Shown here: positions 17,591-26,147 of the stretch, piece by piece
Layout of the letters: every line of letters begins with the position of its first letter
Numbering within the stretch: the stretch's first letter is position 1
Assembly: GCF_019688735.1 (NCBI RefSeq)
Contig: NZ_JAIFYA010000001.1
Location: 310,001-374,000 of the forward strand
Length of the DNA stretch: 64,000 bases
Source: Thermosulfurimonas sp. F29
GTDB lineage: Bacteria > Desulfobacterota > Thermodesulfobacteria > Thermodesulfobacteriales > Thermodesulfobacteriaceae
Direction: 5' to 3'
Program-made: the position numbers and the translations under genes
Notes under the pieces: model-generated
Database searches by the model: none
Seen by the model: only the letters and a program-made list of their open reading frames with translations
Told to the model about the DNA's origin: nothing

Positions 17591-18351
17591 TAGGGATCTT
17601 CGCGCTCGTTTTGGGATTGATCCTCGGAAGTTTTCTCAATGTGGTTATTTATCGTCTTCCCCGAGGACTTTCACTGGTAAGACCTCGGTCCTTCTGTCCC
17701 CGATGTAAACATCAACTCCGGTGGTATGAAAATATTCCCCTCTTCTCCTATCTTCTCCAGAGAGGACGCTGTAGAAGCTGTGGGGCTCCCATAGATATTC
17801 GCTATCCTCTGGTGGAGACGCTCTCCGGTCTCCTCGCCTTTTATTTTGTTTCCAGATACGGCATTGCCCCGGCTGCGGTAGGATTCTATAGTTTTTCCTT
17901 TCTTCTTCTCGCCGCCGCTTTTATCGATCTGGAGCACCGTATTATCCCGGACGAGATCACCCTGGGCGGTATCCCCGCCGGTCTGATCTTCTCTCCCTGG
18001 AATCCTCTGGCAGGCCCCGGAGAGGCCCTGCTGGGGGCTCTCTGCGGGGCCGGAGCCTTCTACCTCCTGGGGGAATACTACCTGTGGATAAGAAAACGGG
18101 AGGGCCTAGGTGAGGGAGATTACAAGTTCCTGGCCATGATCGGGGCCTTCCTCGGCCCCGTGAACCTTATTCCGGTGATCTTTATGGCCTCCCTCTGGGG
18201 GGTTTTCGGGGTCTTAATTACCGGTCTTTTCAAGAAAGAGAAAATATCCGGCGGGTTAGCCCTTCCGTTCGGTCCCTTTCTTAGTCTTGGAGCCCTTTCC
18301 GTGGTGATGTTTCCTAAACTGACTGCATTCCTATTTCCGTCGATCCACTAA
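17587..18351 (+). CDS. pilD: Prepilin peptidase / N-methyltransferase
   Basis: Bifunctional inner-membrane aspartic protease (A24 family) that cleaves and N-methylates type IV prepilins and type II secretion pseudopilins. The 254-residue polytopic protein has the N-terminal 'GSFLNVVIYRLP' signature, the zinc-type cytoplasmic loop with CPRC (37-40) and CRSC (62-65), and both catalytic Asp regions: 'FIDLEHRIIPD' (113-122) and 'GEGDYK' (GxGD). About eight membrane segments. The start is a GTG overlapping the PilZ stop. The 3' end overlaps the convergent GGDEF gene by 21 bases. Confidence 0.97.
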   Translation: MIGIFALVLGLILGSFLNVVIYRLPRGLSLVRPRSFCPRCKHQLRWYENIPLFSYLLQRGRCRSCGAPIDIRYPLVETLSGLLAFYFVSRYGIAPAAVGFYSFSFLLLAAAFIDLEHRIIPDEITLGGIPAGLIFSPWNPLAGPGEALLGALCGAGAFYLLGEYYLWIRKREGLGEGDYKFLAMIGAFLGPVNLIPVIFMASLWGVFGVLITGLFKKEKISGGLALPFGPFLSLGALSVVMFPKLTAFLFPSIH

Positions 18352-19251
18352 GTAAATACTTCCGGGAACTCTTTTGACATAATGTTTGAGCTGGGCCGCT
18401 ATGGCCGCCACCTCCCCGTAGTGGTGAAATCGATCCTTCCACACCGGCACGATAGCAATGGATACCGAGGGCCAGGGCATCCGGCACAAAACACCCTGCC
18501 GATCCGTGGTAACTAGACAGCCCCTCTCCCTGTCTTCGGGATCCACAAAATTAATGATAAGCTGATCAAATTTCTGAATAATCTCCCTGGACATCTTTTC
18601 GGCTACCTCAAGAGGAACCACAAAAACGAAGTCGTCCCCTCCGATATGCCCCACGAAGCCCCGGGGGCCGGCGTAAAGGTCCACGGTGGTGACCAGGATC
18701 CGCGCCAGCATCCGGATGACCTCGTCACCGCGAGAAAATCCGTAAGCATCGTTGAAGGGTTTGAAGTTGTCCAGATCCACATATCCCACAGCCCAACTCT
18801 CTTCGGACCGGATAACCTCCTCAATCTTGCGGAGGATGGAGGTGTTCCCGGGAAGACCCGTGAGGGGATTGTTGTCCGCCAGACGCTCCGAACGCACGAA
18901 GGCCAGCTCCACCCTTGAGACCACCTCTTCCTCCGAGGCCCCCTCGCACAGAAAATCGTCCACGAAGTAGTTTTGCCACTGAATATGATGGAGTTTCTCC
19001 GGCTCGATAATCAGGATTACAGGAAGTGTGGCCAGGCTGAGATCACACTTGAGGGCAAAAACCAGGTCGTGGACCAGGTCGGGTTTTAAAGCCTCGGCCA
19101 CCAGAAGAAGATCCGGAAGGTTGAAAAGTACTTTCTCACCGGCCTCCTCTATGGTGGAGAAGATCTCCACCGCATACCTTTTCCTTCGAAGGGCCTCAAC
19201 CCATCGGGTATAAGGAAGGGTTTCCGGACTAAGTAGAAGCACTCTTCGCAC
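18331..19251 (-). CDS. GGDEF domain protein with receiver-like N-terminus
   Basis: The 306-residue protein has a receiver-like N-terminal domain (about 1-120, 'RRVLLLSPETLPYTRW'), where I do not see the usual phosphorylation Asp clearly, and a C-terminal GGDEF domain (about 130-300, starting 'DNNPLTGLPGN'). The active-site motif reads GGDDF instead of GGDEF/GGEEF, and there is no RxxD inhibitory site before it. It could be a weakly active diguanylate cyclase, a different cyclic dinucleotide synthase, or a nucleotide sensor. Start is GTG, 23 bases inside the HDOD gene. It sits next to the PilZ gene. Confidence 0.85.
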   Translation of the reverse strand: MRRVLLLSPETLPYTRWVEALRRKRYAVEIFSTIEEAGEKVLFNLPDLLLVAEALKPDLVHDLVFALKCDLSLATLPVILIIEPEKLHHIQWQNYFVDDFLCEGASEEEVVSRVELAFVRSERLADNNPLTGLPGNTSILRKIEEVIRSEESWAVGYVDLDNFKPFNDAYGFSRGDEVIRMLARILVTTVDLYAGPRGFVGHIGGDDFVFVVPLEVAEKMSREIIQKFDQLIINFVDPEDRERGCLVTTDRQGVLCRMPWPSVSIAIVPVWKDRFHHYGEVAAIAAQLKHYVKRVPGSIYLVDRRK

Positions 19252-20104
19252 TCAGGGCCTCCCTGATCTCCTCGGTAAAAAAACGCAGTTCGTAAAACCG
19301 GACCTCCAGTTCCGGCCAGAGGGCGGAGAGGTCCTCCCGGGAAAGCGGCACCAGCTTGAGGGTCTTCTCCTCCGGCTCCGGCACCCAGGGATCCCCGGCA
19401 AAACCGAACCCCCGGGCCCGCACCAGAAGATCGGCCATCTGCACCACCGCGGTCTCCACCGGAAAGTTCCTGGCCCTATGCACCTCGTGATGAAAACTTA
19501 CCGGCTCGATGAGCCGTTCCGGAAGGTTCCAGCGGTTGAGGAGATACCCCCCCATCTCGGCGTGATCCATGTGCAGGATCTCGGCCTCGGCCTCGCGCCA
19601 GGGGATCTCCCTCTCGTTCACCATCTGCTGGATGTTCCTGTATTCCTCAAGAAGAGTGGCCCGTTCCACCACCTTGCCCAGATCGTGAAGCAGGCCCGCG
19701 GTGGCCACCTCCTCGGGCTGATCCAGCCCCAGGCGCCGGGCCAGCAACCCGGAAACCATGGCCACCCCCAGGGAATGCTCCCACAGGCCCACATCCCGGC
19801 TCTGCATCATCTCAAAGATGGAGGCGGTGATCACCAGGGTGCGGATCACATTGAACCCCAGAAGCACGATGGCGTTTGAGACCGTGGATATGCGGCGGGG
19901 AAAACCGTAAAAGGCCGAATTGACCAGTCGCAAAACCTTACTGGTCAGCACCTGATCCTTCTCGATCACCGCGGCTATCTGGGGAGCGGAGACGGTCTCG
20001 TCCCCGATCATCCGCGTAAGCTTGGCCACTATAGGGGGAAGGGTGGGAAGCCCCTCAAGCGTACGGAGTTTCTTCTTTACCTCGCGCCTTTTGTCGTCAA
20101 GCAT
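19229..20104 (-). CDS. HDOD domain signalling protein
   Basis: HDOD domains are HD-hydrolase relatives that lost most metal ligands and act in signal transduction. Typical pattern here: 'LPTLPPIVAKLTRMI', 'VLTSKVLRLVNSAFYG' and 'ISTVSNAIVLLGFNVIRTL' in the first half, then 'ATAGLLHDLGKVV' and 'DHAEMGGYLLNRWNLP'. The HD pair in 'LLHDLGK' is kept. I take the ATG at 20104 (291 residues); a longer frame starts at 20143 but overlaps the gene before it. Part of a small signalling operon (20414 down to 18331) with a GGDEF gene. Partner and output are unknown. Confidence 0.88.
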   Translation of the reverse strand: MLDDKRREVKKKLRTLEGLPTLPPIVAKLTRMIGDETVSAPQIAAVIEKDQVLTSKVLRLVNSAFYGFPRRISTVSNAIVLLGFNVIRTLVITASIFEMMQSRDVGLWEHSLGVAMVSGLLARRLGLDQPEEVATAGLLHDLGKVVERATLLEEYRNIQQMVNEREIPWREAEAEILHMDHAEMGGYLLNRWNLPERLIEPVSFHHEVHRARNFPVETAVVQMADLLVRARGFGFAGDPWVPEPEEKTLKLVPLSREDLSALWPELEVRFYELRFFTEEIREALSAKSAST

Positions 20105-20414
20105 GCTCCGCCTCGGCGGCCTGGGCCTTAAGAAAGGCCTCAAGCGTTTCTTTCACCGTCTTAAGGAAGGGATGCCGCGCCCGGGAGAACCGCTTCTCGA
20201 GTTCGGAAAGTTCCTCCTCAAGGGTCTTCTCCCAGGGAAACTCCACCGGTCGGCCCTTCACGGTAACGAAACGCACGCCCATCCGGTAGAATCTTTCCAA
20301 GAGATCCTCCGTGAGACGGGTTCCCTCCGGGCAGAGGACGCGGCCTTTTTCGTCCCTCACCTCCTGAGCCACTATCATACCCGGTTTTACATAGCTAAGG
20401 GGCAGTCTCTGCAT
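20097..20414 (-). CDS. Small DUF3391-like protein upstream of HDOD
   Basis: The 105-residue protein starts 'MQRLPLSYVKPGMIVAQEV' followed by 'GRVLCPEGTRLTEDLLERF' and 'MGVRFVTVKG'. This is the fold found at the N-terminus of many HD-GYP phosphodiesterases (DUF3391-type), here as a free-standing protein with an alpha-helical tail rich in Glu and Ala. It overlaps the HDOD gene by 8 bases. It may supply a sensor part for the HDOD protein; that is an inference from context. Confidence 0.65.
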   Translation of the reverse strand: MQRLPLSYVKPGMIVAQEVRDEKGRVLCPEGTRLTEDLLERFYRMGVRFVTVKGRPVEFPWEKTLEEELSELEKRFSRARHPFLKTVKETLEAFLKAQAAEAEHA

Positions 20415-20420
20415 TCCTCC

Positions 20421-21872
20421 TCACTCAAGCGGTGGGGTCAAATCCAGGGCCAGGGCCCTTTCCAGAGCGTGCCCGAAGGAGAGCACCCGGGCGTCGGCCA
20501 GTTGCGGCCCGATGATCTGAAGCCCCACCGGAAGTCTTTCCCCGGTAAATCCCACCGGAAGACTCAGTCCGGGAAGTCCGGCCAGGTTCACCGGGATGGT
20601 GTAGATGTCCGAAAGATACATCTTCAGGGGATCGTCGGTCTTCTCCCCCAGGCGGAAGGCCGGGGTGGGGCTGGCCGGCATCAGGATGAGGTCCACCCCG
20701 CGGAAGGCTTCCTCGAAGTCCCGCATGATGAGGGTGCGCACCTGGGAGGCCTTGCGATAAAAGGCCTCGTAATAGCCGGCCGAAAGGGCATAGGTGCCGA
20801 GCATGATCCTTCGTTTCACCTCCGGACCGAAGCCCTGCGAGCGGGTCTTCTTGTACATCTCGATAAGCCCTCCGGCCTCGGCCCGGAATCCGTACTTGAC
20901 TCCGTCGTAACGGGCGAGGTTGGAGCTGGCCTCCGCCGGGGCGATGATGTAGTAGGCCGGAAGGGCGTATTCCAGATGGGGAAGGGAGATTTCCCTCACC
21001 CGGCAGCCCAGAGACTCCGCCGCCCGCACCGCCTCCTCGATCACCCGGCGAACCTCCTCGGAAAGCCCCTCGCCGAAGGCCTCCCGAGGAAGCCCCAGGG
21101 TCATCTCCCGGGGACTTTCCGTGAGGGCACCCAGGTAGTCGGGCTGAGGCTCGGGCCAGCAGGTGGAGTCCCGCCCGTCCGGCCCGCCGGTGACCTGAAG
21201 CAGAAGGGCCGCGTCGGCCACCGTTTTCGTGAGAGGTCCGATCTGATCCAGCGAGGAGGCGAAGGCCACCAGCCCGTAACGGGAGACCCTTCCGTAGGTG
21301 GGCTTGAACCCCACCACCCCGCAGAAGGAGGCCGGCTGTCGGATGGAGCCCCCGGTGTCCGAACCCAGGGCCCCGGCGCAGAGGTCCGCCGCCACCGCCG
21401 CCGCCGACCCCCCGGAAGACCCTCCCGGAACCCTCTCCAGATCCCAGGGATTGCGGGTGGGGAAAAAGGCCGAGTTCTCCGTGGACGAGCCCATGGCGAA
21501 CTCGTCGAGATTGGTCTTGCCCAGGATGATCGCCCCCGCGGCCTTGAGCCTTTCCACCACCGTGGCGTCGTAGGGAGGCACGAAGTCCTCCAGGATCCTG
21601 GAGGCACAGGTGGTGCGCACCCCGCGGGTGCAGATGTTGTCCTTGACGGCCAGGGGGATCCCCAGCAGGGGAAGATCCTCGCCGGAAGCCCGGCGTCGGT
21701 CGGCCTCCTCCGCGGCCCGGCGGGCCTCCTCCGCGGTTACGGTGATGTAGGCCCGGATCCTTCCGTCAAGCCTCTCGATACGGGAAAGGAAGTGGTCCAC
21801 CAGCTCCCGGGCGCTTAACTCCCCGCGACGCAGCCTTTCCCGCCACTCAAGAAGCGAAGACCTCTCCATCAC
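20421..21872 (-). CDS. gatA: Asp-tRNA(Asn)/Glu-tRNA(Gln) amidotransferase subunit A
   Basis: Glutaminase subunit of GatCAB, which turns mischarged Glu-tRNA(Gln) or Asp-tRNA(Asn) into the correct aminoacyl-tRNA. The 483-residue amidase-signature protein has the Lys-cisSer-Ser triad: Lys in 'LAVKDNI', '[13 protein letters not shown]' and '[12 protein letters not shown]'. Length is as in other GatA proteins. It lies 10 bases after gatC on the same strand; gatB is not adjacent in this window. Confidence 0.97.
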   Translation of the reverse strand: MMERSSLLEWRERLRRGELSARELVDHFLSRIERLDGRIRAYITVTAEEARRAAEEADRRRASGEDLPLLGIPLAVKDNICTRGVRTTCASRILEDFVPPYDATVVERLKAAGAIILGKTNLDEFAMGSSTENSAFFPTRNPWDLERVPGGSSGGSAAAVAADLCAGALGSDTGGSIRQPASFCGVVGFKPTYGRVSRYGLVAFASSLDQIGPLTKTVADAALLLQVTGGPDGRDSTCWPEPQPDYLGALTESPREMTLGLPREAFGEGLSEEVRRVIEEAVRAAESLGCRVREISLPHLEYALPAYYIIAPAEASSNLARYDGVKYGFRAEAGGLIEMYKKTRSQGFGPEVKRRIMLGTYALSAGYYEAFYRKASQVRTLIMRDFEEAFRGVDLILMPASPTPAFRLGEKTDDPLKMYLSDIYTIPVNLAGLPGLSLPVGFTGERLPVGLQIIGPQLADARVLSFGHALERALALDLTPPLE

Positions 21873-21882
21873 CGCCTCCTTT

Positions 21883-22173
21883 TTATCCCTTGATTACCCG
21901 GGGCACCACGAAACTGGTTCCCTCCCGTTCGGGGGCGTTTTCCAGGATCTCCTCCGGCGGAAAGGATTCCCGGACTTCGTCGTCCCGAAAACGGTTTTCC
22001 AGACGCAGGGCGTTGTAGGTGGGTTCCACCCCGGAGGTGTCCACCTCCGAGAGTTTGGCCACATAGTCCAGGATGGAGGAGAGTTCCCGGGTGAAACGCT
22101 CCAGCTCTTCCCCGGAAAACTCGAGCCTGGCGAGATGGGCTACATGCTCCACCTCTTCGCGCGTTATGGCCAT
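21883..22173 (-). CDS. gatC: Asp-tRNA(Asn)/Glu-tRNA(Gln) amidotransferase subunit C
   Basis: Small belt-like subunit that holds GatA and GatB together. The 96-residue protein has the family pattern '[18 protein letters not shown]' at the N-terminus, '[19 protein letters not shown]' in the middle and a 'LRDDxV-like' motif '[20 protein letters not shown]' near the C-terminus. Start ATG has an AAAGGAGG ribosome site. First gene of gatCA. Confidence 0.95.
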   Translation of the reverse strand: MAITREEVEHVAHLARLEFSGEELERFTRELSSILDYVAKLSEVDTSGVEPTYNALRLENRFRDDEVRESFPPEEILENAPEREGTSFVVPRVIKG

Positions 22174-22243
22174 GGGAGACCCCCTCCTTTCGAGGGCTTT
22201 TTACTCTTTCTTTAGCATGTTCAAAGGAGCACTACAAGAGACG

Positions 22244-23560
22244 CTATTCCCAGAGGAGGTCCAGGACCGTATCCACTACCTCCCCGGGATTCCGGGCGAG
22301 CACGCGGATCATGGGTTCCTTGCCCAGGTCTCCTTCGTCGGCAATGATGTCCGGCACATAGCCCAGACGCCGGCAGACCGTGGTCACCGCCCAGGAAAGG
22401 GTACCTCCCTCGCGCCTTTTGACCTCCGGAGGCTCCTCGGAGCGGGAGAAGAAGGCCACGCGGAGACCCCTTCGGCGGGCCTTCTCAAGCAAGGCGGGAT
22501 CGTAGCGGATGTTCATGGCCGCCCGGCGGGAGGGATCGAAGCGCATGGCCGAAAGCACGATGCGGGCCACATGGCTTGAGGCCCCGAAGCGTGGACAACC
22601 CACGATCCGGGCCGTCTCGCCGTAGGCCACGATGCGTCCGGGGAAGGCGGCCACCTCCGAGACCTCACGGGCGTAGGGAAGGGCGTAGGCCAGATTGCTC
22701 TGAACCTCGGGGATCAGGGGACGAACCGGATGGGAACAGAACCTTTCGGCCGCGGATACGAGTTCCTCGAGGACCCTCCGTCCCTCGGCCATCTTTTCCC
22801 AGAGGGATAGGGCCTCGATGTGAGGGGAGTTCCGGTGTCGGGCCGCCCGGAGGGCCATTTCCACCAGGGACTCGGCCCCGGTCACCGCCCCGGCGAGCTC
22901 CTCTCCCCGGGCCAGCAACCCGGCCACGACGCTGGAAAGAAAACATCCCGTGCCCCGGAAGGCCCCGGGAATCCTTTCCCGTTCGAAAACCAGCTCTCGG
23001 GTCCCGTCGAAGAAGAGGTCCCGGATCCTCTCCGCGTCCCCGTGCCCTCCCTTGAGGAGCACGGCCCGTGGGCCGAGGGCCCTCAGGGCCCGGAGGGCTT
23101 CGGCTTCCTCCCCGGGACGGATGGGCCGGCCCAGCATGGCCTCGGCCTCCGGAAGATTGGGGGTGAGGAGGGTCACCCGGGGAAGGAGGCCTTCCCTCAG
23201 GACCTCCACCAGGCCCGGTTCGGCCAGAGGAAGGCCGCTTGAGGCGGAAAGAACCGGATCGAGGACCACCGCGGCCCGGAATTGGGAAAGGGCCTCGGCC
23301 AGGAGGCGGGCGTTTTCCTTCGTGCCGAGCATTCCTATCTTTATCACCCCGGGGGAGAGTCCGGAGAGGGCGGCCCGAAGGGCCTCGGAAAAGAGCCCCG
23401 GAGGGACCGGCTCCCAGGAGAGGGCCCTTTCCGGGGTCTGCACCGTTAAGGCCGAGGGCACCGCGGTGGCGTGCACTCCCAGGAGCGCGAGCACCCGGAG
23501 GTCCATCTGAAGTCCCGCCGCCCCGCTGGGATCCGAACCGGCCACCACGAGGACTTTCAT
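22244..23560 (-). CDS. thiDN: Bifunctional HMP-phosphate kinase / thiamine-phosphate synthase (ThiD-ThiN fusion)
   Basis: The first part (about 1-250) is ThiD: 'VVAGSDPSGAAGLQMDLR' at the start and the ATP/anion-hole region 'GAFRGTGCFLSS'. It phosphorylates hydroxymethylpyrimidine phosphate. The second part (about 260-438) matches ThiN ('PEVQSNLAYALPYA', 'ETARIVGCPRFGASSHVARI', 'DIIADEGDLGKEPM'), the non-ThiE thiamine-phosphate synthase of archaea and Thermotoga. So one protein covers pyrimidine activation and thiazole coupling. Start ATG overlaps the stop of the restriction-like gene (ATGA). I see no TPP riboswitch. Confidence 0.9.
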   Translation of the reverse strand: MKVLVVAGSDPSGAAGLQMDLRVLALLGVHATAVPSALTVQTPERALSWEPVPPGLFSEALRAALSGLSPGVIKIGMLGTKENARLLAEALSQFRAAVVLDPVLSASSGLPLAEPGLVEVLREGLLPRVTLLTPNLPEAEAMLGRPIRPGEEAEALRALRALGPRAVLLKGGHGDAERIRDLFFDGTRELVFERERIPGAFRGTGCFLSSVVAGLLARGEELAGAVTGAESLVEMALRAARHRNSPHIEALSLWEKMAEGRRVLEELVSAAERFCSHPVRPLIPEVQSNLAYALPYAREVSEVAAFPGRIVAYGETARIVGCPRFGASSHVARIVLSAMRFDPSRRAAMNIRYDPALLEKARRRGLRVAFFSRSEEPPEVKRREGGTLSWAVTTVCRRLGYVPDIIADEGDLGKEPMIRVLARNPGEVVDTVLDLLWE

Positions 23561-24717
23561 CTATTCTCTTCTCCTACACTTCTAAGAGTTTCGACCGTTT
23601 TTAACGGATCTTTCAAAAACTGATAGATTTTGGTGATAGGTTTGAAATGAGCTTTGTGGTAATAAATCGCATCCTGAATAATGTCCTCCAAAATATTGAT
23701 AGAAAATAAAGCATATCTAGTTTCATTCAAATCACTTTCTTTTATTGATGATTTATATAACCCTGAATTATCGTCATAATAACTATCTATCAAGCTTAAT
23801 AACTTTTTTACTTTATCTTCTAATTCTCTCAACTCATTTTCTTCAAAACTTGCGATTTTTGAATAAAGAAAGTCCAAAATATATGTTAGTTGACTTATTT
23901 CTTTGAGTTCAAGTTTGAGAGCTTTATTAATATAACTTAAAGCATAAATAAACCACAATTTGACATTTTCTGGGATTCTTTTTAAATGGTCCAATATAAA
24001 ACATACCTCGAAGAATCCTTTTAATGTTTTGGGGAGAATTTTAACTAATCTTTCTTCATCAATCACTTTTTCCAACTTCTTCGATAGATGATTTTGCCAT
24101 ATGTTGATAAGTTCATGCTGAAAATTAAGAATGAAATTTTTGGCTTCTATTACTTGAATAATAGAGTGTAATGTTTTATCTTCCTTAAACAGCTTTTCAA
24201 ATTTTTCTTTAGGAACTCTATAAGCTTGTCTACTACCCCATGCCGGAACAGAGTCTATCATCCCATTTTCTGCTATCCATTTTGGTTCAATAAGAGCATA
24301 CTTGGCGGAAGGCTTGAGAACATAAAGAAAAAGCCTGTCAGAATATGGTTCTCTAATTTCTCCTCGCTTTTTACTTACTTTGGAAATTTTAAAATCAAAA
24401 AACTGTAAATCTTCTTTTTCAGCATACTGAAATTCTATAAATAATTGTTTCTTTTCTCCGACATATACTACAAAATCAGGCTCTCTGGTTATACCTCCTT
24501 TTCTTAAAAACCAAAGAAATTTATCTCCTCCATATTTTTCTACTTTTAGATCGGATCTTTTAAATTTTTCTTTTAGCTTGCTTTCTAGCCAATCCTTTAT
24601 TTCTAACTCTGCTATTGCTTTCTTTTTCATATCTTTTCTATATTCCAGATATGTTCTGGCTTTTATATCACTCGATTGAGCATATATTAATTTTGGATCT
24701 TTTTTATCGCTCAACAT
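23557..24717 (-). CDS. Putative type II restriction endonuclease (PD-(D/E)xK-like)
   Basis: The 386-residue protein is not recognised by sequence, but it sits 1 base downstream of a DNA methyltransferase on the same strand and is equally AT-rich, so a restriction enzyme is the natural guess. Residues about 75-100 read 'ITREPDFVVYVGEKKQLFIE' then 'FQYAEKED', which fits a nuclease core PD-(x)n-ExQ, a variant of PD-(D/E)xK. The C-terminal two thirds are helical with no clear motif. It overlaps the thiDN start by 4 bases. Alternative: another accessory function of the methylation system. Confidence 0.6.
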   Translation of the reverse strand: MLSDKKDPKLIYAQSSDIKARTYLEYRKDMKKKAIAELEIKDWLESKLKEKFKRSDLKVEKYGGDKFLWFLRKGGITREPDFVVYVGEKKQLFIEFQYAEKEDLQFFDFKISKVSKKRGEIREPYSDRLFLYVLKPSAKYALIEPKWIAENGMIDSVPAWGSRQAYRVPKEKFEKLFKEDKTLHSIIQVIEAKNFILNFQHELINIWQNHLSKKLEKVIDEERLVKILPKTLKGFFEVCFILDHLKRIPENVKLWFIYALSYINKALKLELKEISQLTYILDFLYSKIASFEENELRELEDKVKKLLSLIDSYYDDNSGLYKSSIKESDLNETRYALFSINILEDIIQDAIYYHKAHFKPITKIYQFLKDPLKTVETLRSVGEENR

Positions 24718-24718
24718 T

Positions 24719-25765
24719 TTATAATAATCTTTGTTGGAAATTTTTAATACGAGTCACAGCTTCTTCGGCAATCTCTTTATTTATCTCATAGCCGATACCA
24801 TTTCTTTTTAAATCTCTGGCCGCCACCAAAGTGGTGCCAGACCCCAAAAAAGGGTCCAAAACTGTCTCTCCTACATAACTGTAGGCTTTTATTAATCTAT
24901 ATGGCAATTCGTAAGGAAAAGGAGCGGGATGGTTACGATTATCTCCACTTTTTTCGGGTTTCATTAACCATACATCCGACTTTTTGATATCTATCCAGAA
25001 CTCTTTATCAAGTTTAGAAGCCTCTTTCTGCTCCGTAGTCAAATGAGAATATTTCTTATAACCCTTAGGAGCCGGTTTCTCAAATTCTAAAATAAACTCG
25101 TGGGCATAGTTTATAAGAATGTTCCCGGGATATGGAAAAGTACCAAAATGGGCTTTTACAGAATTCGTTTTATGCCATATAATCTCTCGCCTAAAAATAA
25201 AACCTATATTTTCACAAATATCTATTGTTCTCCCAACAATATTCAAACTTCTAAATCCATCTTCTGTTCTTATTGGTAAATTCATAATGTTTATAAAAGC
25301 CTTTCTTCCAGGTTGAAGAACCCTATAAACCTCTCTCCATACTTTAGAAATTTCATTAAACCACTCATCTAAATCATGAATATTACCTAAATCTCCATCT
25401 AGTGGATTTTTAGAATAAAGTTTCGCATTAAAATAGGGAGGTGAAGTTATCATTAAGTGAACAGAATTATCACCTATCTCTTTCATTTCTCTGGCATCCT
25501 TAACATAAACAATCTGGACTGTATCGTTTACCGAAATTATATTTTGTTCGCTTATACCATTTTTATTATAAACATTTCTGGACAATTTAATCTTACCTTC
25601 TATTTGTTTGACATCATTCAAATCAAACCTATATTGACCACTAGCCGCTCTAAAGGCTCTAAGTTTTCCAATTTTGACTAAATGGTGCACTTGTCTAACC
25701 GTAATTCCTAAATATTTGGCAACTTCTATTGCTGATAGATATTTTCTCTTTTTGTAATCATCCAT
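24719..25765 (-). CDS. DNA methyltransferase (beta class, N4C/N6A) with N-terminal HTH
   Basis: Residues about 8-55 form an excisionase/MerR-like helix-turn-helix ('YLSAIEVAKYLGITVRQVHH'). The methyltransferase part follows: catalytic motif IV 'TSPPY' near 109-113 and AdoMet motif I 'DPFLGSGTT' near 306-314. Motif IV before motif I is the beta-class order; TSPPY is more frequent in N4-cytosine enzymes. With the next gene it makes a type II restriction-modification system. The HTH could add specificity or let the enzyme regulate its own operon. Low GC and A/T-ending codons contrast with the flanks and suggest horizontal gain. Confidence 0.87.
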   Translation of the reverse strand: MDDYKKRKYLSAIEVAKYLGITVRQVHHLVKIGKLRAFRAASGQYRFDLNDVKQIEGKIKLSRNVYNKNGISEQNIISVNDTVQIVYVKDAREMKEIGDNSVHLMITSPPYFNAKLYSKNPLDGDLGNIHDLDEWFNEISKVWREVYRVLQPGRKAFINIMNLPIRTEDGFRSLNIVGRTIDICENIGFIFRREIIWHKTNSVKAHFGTFPYPGNILINYAHEFILEFEKPAPKGYKKYSHLTTEQKEASKLDKEFWIDIKKSDVWLMKPEKSGDNRNHPAPFPYELPYRLIKAYSYVGETVLDPFLGSGTTLVAARDLKRNGIGYEINKEIAEEAVTRIKNFQQRLL

Positions 25766-26147
25766 TTTTTATAACTCTCTATGCAGGTTTCCCCTCAGTA
25801 GTCCTCATTTTTTAAAACCAATTTTACACTGAATAGAAATGGTGAAAACAGATTTTTTGTCGGGCGTGTGAAATTTTGAGAGGAGTCCAACCGGATTCGC
25901 AAAGATATTTCGGACATATGCCCCCCCTCCCCCACATACCCCTTCCTTTCGGGAGGGGGCAAGGGGACAACCCCTCCCTTTGGCAAGGGTAATTGAAGCC
26001 GAAAAGTTAAGCCCGAAAGATAAAAGACCCCGCGAATTCGTTCTTCCTCTTCTATCCTTCACCTCTAGCTGGAAATTTAATTTGCCAAAAAATTGGAAAT
26101 TTGTAATTCTATTACCTGAGGTATAGACCGGATGCGGGGGTGACATC
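25766..26147. other. 382-bp intergenic region between the R-M island and the tusA-hdr operon
   Basis: I see no gene here. It contains GC hairpins in an AT-rich setting: CCCCTTCC-TTTC-GGGAGGGG at 25939-25958 and AGGGG-ACAA-CCCCT at 25962-25975. Neither is followed by a T-run. Further on, TGGAAATTT occurs twice as a direct repeat (26070-26078 and 26094-26102, 24 bases apart), then TATAGA at 26119-26124 could be a -10 box for tusA with a poor -35. The two direct repeats are possible operators of the hdr operon. Confidence 0.5.

Noticed and set aside
22174-22243. TPP riboswitch or terminator at thiDN/gatC
   Set aside because: The gap lies downstream of thiDN, not upstream. The short CCCTC/GAGGG stem overlaps the gatC ribosome site and has no terminator form.
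23560-23640. TPP riboswitch upstream of thiDN
   Set aside because: The upstream sequence is the coding end of the AT-rich restriction-like gene, and no CUGAGA/ACYUGA-type core is visible.
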